From Pseudopedobacter saltans (GTDB lineage: Bacteria > Bacteroidota > Bacteroidia > Chitinophagales > Chitinophagaceae): 11,139 nt of DNA. Shown here in pieces: positions 7,305 to 11,139 of this stretch. Position 1 is the first letter of the stretch; each line of letters opens with the position of its first letter. The position numbers and the translations under genes are program-made. The notes beneath the pieces are model-generated. The model searched no databases and was not told the DNA's origin. It saw only the letters and a program-made list of their open reading frames with translations. The stretch spans positions 1-11,139 of the forward strand of contig QFOI01000081.1 in assembly GCA_003241175.1 (NCBI GenBank). The letters are read 5' to 3'.

Positions 7305-8288
7305 TTAACTTTTAGCTTTAAATGCTTTGATTGCTTCAGTTAGTTTAGGCACTACTTTAAGAGCATCACCAACTATACCATAATCTGCATTTTTAAAGAA
7401 CGGCGCTTCCGGATCATTATTAATTACAACAATCGTTTTACTACCATTTACACCTGCCAAATGTTGGATAGCACCAGAAATACCAATTGCTATATACAAG
7501 TTTGGACGTATTGCAATACCTGTTTGTCCAACATGTTCATGATGAGGTCTCCAATCAGCATCCGAAACAGGACGAGAACAAGCCGTCGCCGCCCCTAGGA
7601 CATGGGCTAAATCTTCAACTATCCCCCAATTTTCTGGACCTTTCAACCCTCTACCGCCACTTACAACTAGTTCCGCATCTGGCAAAGGAACTCCTCCATG
7701 AGCAACATCTTCATTGACTTTAAACTGTTTCAATACAACGCCACCATCACTTATAGTTGTAGAAAAGTCTGTAACAGAAGCTGTTTTGCCAGTTTTTTCA
7801 ACAGGTAAAGAATTAGGTAAAACAGAAATTACTTTTATTGGGCTGCTAATTGTATACAATGCAGTTGCTTTCCCAGAAAATACATTTTTGGTAATTTCAA
7901 ATGCATCCCCTTTAATTGTTGGATAACTAGTAGCACCTGAAATAATACCCGCTTTTTTTAAAGAAGCAACATAAGGTGCCACAGCTTGACCAGAACCATC
8001 AAATGGGAATACTATAACAGAAGCGCTTTCGGTTTCAATACTTTGAGCAACTGCTTCCGCTAAACCTTTAATATTGAACCCATTTGATAAAGTTTCGTTT
8101 TTGATAGACAAAATTTTGTCAGCACCAGCATTTCCTATAGCTGCGTAAATATCTTCATTACCTTCAAAAGTAATCGCTGTAACGGTTCCTGAAGTTTGCC
8201 CAGCAATATTGGCAGCATAACTAACAGCCTCCAATGAAGATTTTTTAATTTTTCCTTTATGTGGTTCTATATATACTAAAACACTCAT
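7305..8288 (-). CDS. etfA: Electron transfer flavoprotein, alpha subunit
   Basis: The 327-residue length is usual for EtfA (about 310-330). EtfA and EtfB form a soluble heterodimer that takes electrons from acyl-CoA dehydrogenases and passes them to ETF:quinone oxidoreductase. The C-terminal FAD domain is complete: VSGGRGLKG (209-217), SRPVSDADW (238-246), VGQTG (253-257), IGISGAIQH (268-276) and NADYGIVGD (300-308). The N-terminal domain (1-190) has the expected alpha/beta pattern beginning MSVLVYIEPHKGKIKKSS. No ferredoxin-like cysteine motif is present, unlike the bifurcating Fix-type forms with extra domains. The start lies 56 bp after the etfB stop, so the two form an operon with etfB first. 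A hairpin follows the stop. The acyl-CoA dehydrogenase encoded upstream is its obvious electron donor. Confidence 0.95.
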   Translation of the reverse strand: MSVLVYIEPHKGKIKKSSLEAVSYAANIAGQTSGTVTAITFEGNEDIYAAIGNAGADKILSIKNETLSNGFNIKGLAEAVAQSIETESASVIVFPFDGSGQAVAPYVASLKKAGIISGATSYPTIKGDAFEITKNVFSGKATALYTISSPIKVISVLPNSLPVEKTGKTASVTDFSTTISDGGVVLKQFKVNEDVAHGGVPLPDAELVVSGGRGLKGPENWGIVEDLAHVLGAATACSRPVSDADWRPHHEHVGQTGIAIRPNLYIAIGISGAIQHLAGVNGSKTIVVINNDPEAPFFKNADYGIVGDALKVVPKLTEAIKAFKAKS

Positions 8289-8304
8289 TTTTTACTATTT
8301 ATTT

Positions 8305-8324
8305 TGAAACATTATAGTGTTTCA
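8305..8324 (-). other. Small hairpin in the etfB-etfA spacer
   Basis: A 7-bp inverted repeat (TGAAACA at 8305-8311 with TGTTTCA at 8318-8324) lies in the 56-bp gap between the etfB stop and the etfA start. On the minus strand it is followed by AAATAAAT, not a U-run, so it is not a convincing terminator. It could stabilise or process the etfB end of a shared mRNA, or be chance in AT-rich DNA. Confidence 0.3.
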
Positions 8325-8344
8325 TGAAAAGTTTAATTACAAAA

Positions 8345-9088
8345 TTAAATGACACGCGCTTTTGTGTGAAGCAGTTCAACCAACTCCTCAACATTGTCTT
8401 CAGAAATCATTACACAAGCTTTTCTACCTTCCGAAGGCTTGTAAGAAACGACATTCGTAAGACTAGCATAATCTGAAGAAGGTGTTACAACTGCCAAAGG
8501 TTTTGTACGTGCTGCCATTATACCTCGCATATTAGGAATCCTTTGTTCTGCCATACCTTTGGCACAAGAAATCACCAATGGCAAAGTTGCCAACAACTCG
8601 GAGATTCCACCATCCGCATCTTGTTCTAGCGTAGCGTTAGAACCGTCTATTTCTAGTTTAGTAGCCAATGGAATGTAGTTCCAATTCAAATCCCCCGCAA
8701 TTAAAGCGCCTGTTGCTGCACTGTTGTAACTAATAGTTTCTTTACCCAACATAATAAGTTCATAGCCATTGCTTTTGGCATAATCTGAGATCTGTCCAGC
8801 AACAAAACTACTATCTCCATCACCATCTATACGTACAGCATCATCAGCACCTATAGCTAGCGCTTTACGTATTGTAGCTTCATTTGCCGCAGGTCCCACG
8901 TGTATCACTGTAACCTTTTCAGCCTTTCCGGATTCTTTCAATTCTAATGCTCTTACGAGCGCATACCACTCATCGTATGGGTTGATAATAAACGCAACTC
9001 CAGCAGCGTTCAATTCTGTGTCGTTATCTGTAAAACTAATTTTAGCCGTAGTATCCGGTACTTGACTAATTGGCACTAATATTTTCAT
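8345..9088 (-). CDS. etfB: Electron transfer flavoprotein, beta subunit
   Basis: The 247-residue protein has the normal EtfB length and layout. It starts with MKILVPISQVPDTTAKISF and NPYDEWYALVRALELKE, the standard N-terminal helix after the first strand. VTVIHVGPAANEATIRKALAIGADDAVRI (59-87) is the nucleotide-fold core. LEQDADGGISELLATLPLVIS (154-174) corresponds to the ETF beta signature, and RIPNMRGIMAARTKPL (183-198) is the conserved loop near the AMP/FAD site. EtfB is the partner of EtfA; it binds AMP in standard ETFs and contacts the dehydrogenase. The gene is first in the etfBA unit. It begins about 32 bp beyond the hairpin that follows the acyl-CoA dehydrogenase gene, where a candidate promoter is seen, so it may be transcribed separately from the dehydrogenase. 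Confidence 0.95.
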   Translation of the reverse strand: MKILVPISQVPDTTAKISFTDNDTELNAAGVAFIINPYDEWYALVRALELKESGKAEKVTVIHVGPAANEATIRKALAIGADDAVRIDGDGDSSFVAGQISDYAKSNGYELIMLGKETISYNSAATGALIAGDLNWNYIPLATKLEIDGSNATLEQDADGGISELLATLPLVISCAKGMAEQRIPNMRGIMAARTKPLAVVTPSSDYASLTNVVSYKPSEGRKACVMISEDNVEELVELLHTKARVI

Positions 9089-9113
9089 TTTTCTATAAAC
9101 TTTATTAATTGTT

Positions 9114-9121
9114 CAAATCTA
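9114..9121 (-). promoter_or_regulatory. Candidate -7 promoter element for etfBA
   Basis: On the minus strand this is TAGATTTG, a perfect fit to the Bacteroidota -7 consensus TAnnTTTG, ending 25 bp before the etfB ATG. It would give a leader of about 20 nt. No TTG sits at the usual -33 distance, because that region is the hairpin stem. Its first base is also the last base of that stem. The match may be chance in AT-rich sequence. Confidence 0.4.
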
Positions 9122-9159
9122 AATAAAGCCAAGGAGGTAAAACTCCATTGGCTTTATTT
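9121..9159 (-). terminator. Strong hairpin terminator between the acyl-CoA dehydrogenase and etfB genes
   Basis: A long stem is formed by AAATAAAGCCAA (9121-9132) with TTGGCTTTATTT (9148-9159). It continues after one bulged base (9147) with GGAG/CTCC, and a 6-nt loop closes it. Read on the minus strand it starts about 6 bp past the dehydrogenase stop. The descending arm ends in CUUUAUUU, followed by AGAUUUG, so the U-rich segment is partly within the stem. It probably ends the thiolase-dehydrogenase transcript, perhaps incompletely, before etfBA. Confidence 0.75.
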
Positions 9160-9165
9160 GGTATA

Positions 9166-10956
9166 TTACAAAGAATATTTGTTGTCAGCAATCAATTTTT
9201 GAGCGATGCGTTGACGAGCTTCTTTGACATTGAATGGTTCTTGTTTTGTAAAACGTTTCAAGCCCATTAACATCATGCGCAATTCATCGCCTTCACCGAA
9301 ACTGTTCAATGCGTCTTTACCCGCTTTCCAGATTTTATCTGTTGCATCGTTAAGATAAACTTTTGCAATATCAACTTTAACACCAGCAGCTTCTACTCCG
9401 TAAGTGTCTACTACTTTTTCTACACGTAGCAATGCAGATTCTGCAGCATAGATTTCAATAGCGATATCTGCGATGTTCATCAATACTTCCTCTTCTTTAG
9501 AAAGATTTTGCATTAATTTTTGAACAGCAGCTCCCGCAACCAGCATCAAGGCTTTTTTAAGTTTGCGTAGTTGTTCTTTTTCTGATGCAAAAGGAATGCT
9601 GTCATCTGGTGTTTCAAAACTAGGTATAGATGTTAATTCTTGAGCAACGGCTTGTGCTGGTCCCATCAAATCCAATTCTCCTTTCATTGCTCGTTTTAAT
9701 ATCATATCAACTATAAGGATTCTATTGATTTCATTTGTTCCTTCAAAGATTCTGTTGATACGAGCATCTCTGTATGCGCGATCCATCGGTGCTTCCGCAC
9801 TGAATCCCATACCACCATATATTTGAACACCTTCGTCAGCCACATAGTCCAAAGTTTCTGAACCGTGAACTTTCAAAATAGCGCACTCTACAGCGAATTG
9901 TTCAATACCTTTCAATTTAGCTTGCGCAAAATCCAATCCATCTTCCACTAAGGCATTAACAGCGTCATCAATATTTTGTGAGGCACGATACAAAGCGCTT
10001 TCACTTACATAAGTTTTGATAGCTTGTTCAGCTAATTTGTAGCGGATAGCGCCGTATTTGGAAATAGGACGACCAAATTGTTCACGTTCGTTAGCGTAGT
10101 TAACTGCTTGGTTAATAACTGCTTTTGATGCGCCAATCGCACCACCACCCAATTTAATACGGCCTATATTCAAAATATTTACTGCTATTTTGAAACCATT
10201 CTCTCTTGTTGACAAAAGGTTTTCAACAGGTACCATACAGTCGTTGAAAAATACTTGTCTTGTAGAGCTACCTTTGATACCCATTTTCTTTTCTTCTGCA
10301 TTCAAAGAAATTCCAGGGTAATCCTTTTCAACTATAAAGGCACTCAATTTTTTGTCATCATCAATTTTTGCAAATACAGTGAATACGTCCGCAAAACCTG
10401 CATTGGTAATCCACATCTTCTGGCCATTCAAAATATAGTGTTTACCATCAGCAGACAAAGTAGCTTTTGTTTTACCGCTATTGGCGTCAGATCCAGCACT
10501 TGGTTCAGTCAAAGCATAGCTTGCTTTCCATTCACCTGTAGCCAATTTTGGAACATATTTTTTCTTTTGTTCTTCATTTCCGTAGTATAATATAGGAAGT
10601 GTGCCAATACCTGTATGAGCCATAATAGCTACTGCTGCTGAATATCCCATACCAATGACCTCACTAGTCAACATACCAGTAACGAAATCAAAACCTAGGC
10701 CGCCGTATTCTTCAGGGACATTCGCTCCCAAAATACCTAATTCGCCTGCTTTTTCAACTATAGACGGCATCAAACCCTCTTCTAGTTTGTCGATTCTGTC
10801 CAAATAAGGATAAACTTCTTGTGCCAAAAAATCTTCACAAGTTTTTTTCATCATTAATTGCTCTTCATTCCATTGTTCTGGGATGAAGATATCTGAAGCG
10901 GCTGTTTCTTTGATGATAAATTCACCGCCCTTAATTGATTTAGTTTTTGTAGACAT
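9166..10956 (-). CDS. Acyl-CoA dehydrogenase (VLCAD/ACAD9-like long form)
   Basis: This FAD enzyme introduces the alpha-beta double bond in the first step of beta-oxidation and hands electrons to ETF. At 596 residues it has the ACAD core (about 28-420) plus a C-terminal helical extension (about 440-596), as in VLCAD/ACAD9-type enzymes and many Bacteroidota homologues. Signature 1, YALTEPSAGSD, is at 147-157 and the FAD-side WITNAGFAD at 182-190. REQFGRPIS (291-299) and QIYGGMGFSAEAPMDRAYRD (378-397) follow, then RIFEGTNEINR (402-412), where Glu405 is the expected catalytic base. The first 20 residues (a KGGEFIIKE segment) are a leader common in this bacterial group and not a signal peptide. 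The ATG at 10956 follows the thiolase stop by 35 bp, so the two are in one operon. A strong hairpin follows. The substrate range is probably long-chain acyl-CoA, inferred from architecture. Confidence 0.95.
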   Translation of the reverse strand: MSTKTKSIKGGEFIIKETAASDIFIPEQWNEEQLMMKKTCEDFLAQEVYPYLDRIDKLEEGLMPSIVEKAGELGILGANVPEEYGGLGFDFVTGMLTSEVIGMGYSAAVAIMAHTGIGTLPILYYGNEEQKKKYVPKLATGEWKASYALTEPSAGSDANSGKTKATLSADGKHYILNGQKMWITNAGFADVFTVFAKIDDDKKLSAFIVEKDYPGISLNAEEKKMGIKGSSTRQVFFNDCMVPVENLLSTRENGFKIAVNILNIGRIKLGGGAIGASKAVINQAVNYANEREQFGRPISKYGAIRYKLAEQAIKTYVSESALYRASQNIDDAVNALVEDGLDFAQAKLKGIEQFAVECAILKVHGSETLDYVADEGVQIYGGMGFSAEAPMDRAYRDARINRIFEGTNEINRILIVDMILKRAMKGELDLMGPAQAVAQELTSIPSFETPDDSIPFASEKEQLRKLKKALMLVAGAAVQKLMQNLSKEEEVLMNIADIAIEIYAAESALLRVEKVVDTYGVEAAGVKVDIAKVYLNDATDKIWKAGKDALNSFGEGDELRMMLMGLKRFTKQEPFNVKEARQRIAQKLIADNKYSL

Positions 10957-10991
10957 ATAAAAAGTATTTAAAATATTGGATAAAATTGTTA

Positions 10992-11139
10992 TTAGTTAAG
11001 TAATTCAAAGACGCCAGCTGCTCCTTGACCCGTGCCTACACACATGGTTACGACACCATATTTTTTTTCTCTTCTTCTCAACTCATTGAACAATTGAACA
11101 GATAGTTTAGCGCCTGTACAACCTAACGGGTGTCCAAGG
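10992..11139 (-). CDS. Acetyl-CoA C-acyltransferase (thiolase), C-terminal fragment
   Basis: Only the last 48 residues are in the window; the rest lies beyond the right edge. GHPLGCTGA at the start of the fragment holds the family's catalytic His, and CVGTGQGAAGVFE near the end holds the second active-site Cys and the glycine-rich loop. The order and spacing match the C-terminal half of thiolases. The TAA is at 10992-10994, 35 bp before the acyl-CoA dehydrogenase ATG. Thiolase cleaves 3-ketoacyl-CoA into acetyl-CoA and a shortened acyl-CoA, the last step of beta-oxidation. A degradative rather than biosynthetic role is inferred from the dehydrogenase and etfBA next to it. The fragment alone cannot separate the two thiolase classes. 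Confidence 0.93.
   Translation of the reverse strand, partial: LGHPLGCTGAKLSVQLFNELRRREKKYGVVTMCVGTGQGAAGVFELLN

Noticed and set aside
1..11139. Mobile element, CRISPR array, toxin-antitoxin or defence system
   Set aside because: No transposase, integrase, direct-repeat array or defence-family motif was seen. The content is housekeeping and lipid metabolism with even base composition.

Overview
The window looks like an AT-rich chromosomal segment of a Bacteroidota bacterium, most likely Sphingobacteriia or Chitinophagia. The reasons are the secreted proteins with 'Ala-Gln' signal cleavage sites, a SGNH lipoprotein next to a FadL porin, genes without Shine-Dalgarno sequences, a TAnnTTTG-type -7 element, and the sequence style of the acyl-CoA dehydrogenase. 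The placement is inferred from family resemblance only. Nothing suggests a mobile element, phage, CRISPR array, tRNA or rRNA. The longest stretch without a gene is about 140 bp.

Left end, plus strand (1-818): the C-terminal part of a small membrane protein of unknown function overlaps the start of a SprT-like zinc metalloprotein gene. The SprT-like gene converges with a minus-strand VOC/PhnB-like gene (815-1261). The two stop codons overlap by 4 bp, and the probable terminator of the VOC gene lies inside the SprT-like coding sequence.

Centre, minus strand (1335-7161): six closely spaced genes read leftwards. In transcription order they are a long-chain acyl-CoA synthetase, a hotdog-fold acyl-CoA thioesterase, an OmpP1/FadL outer-membrane transporter, a SGNH/GDSL lipoprotein hydrolase, a secreted DUF2147 protein and an acyl-CoA-binding protein. 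A clear intrinsic terminator follows the last gene. The set fits the handling of external lipid: ester hydrolysis outside the cell, passage through the outer membrane, CoA activation, acyl-CoA buffering and hydrolysis. The FadL gene carries an in-frame TGA at 3803-3805. Homologous-looking barrel sequence continues in the same frame for 66 more codons, so this allele is probably truncated, or the base is wrong.

Right side, minus strand (7305-11139): thiolase (partial at the window edge) and acyl-CoA dehydrogenase, then a strong hairpin terminator, then etfB and etfA. These supply two steps of beta-oxidation and the electron carrier that takes electrons from the dehydrogenase. Together with the central operon they form a compact fatty-acid uptake and beta-oxidation region. 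The individual families are known. I found no convincing undescribed system. The notable points are the broken FadL reading frame, the terminator inside a coding region and the arrangement of the lipid genes.
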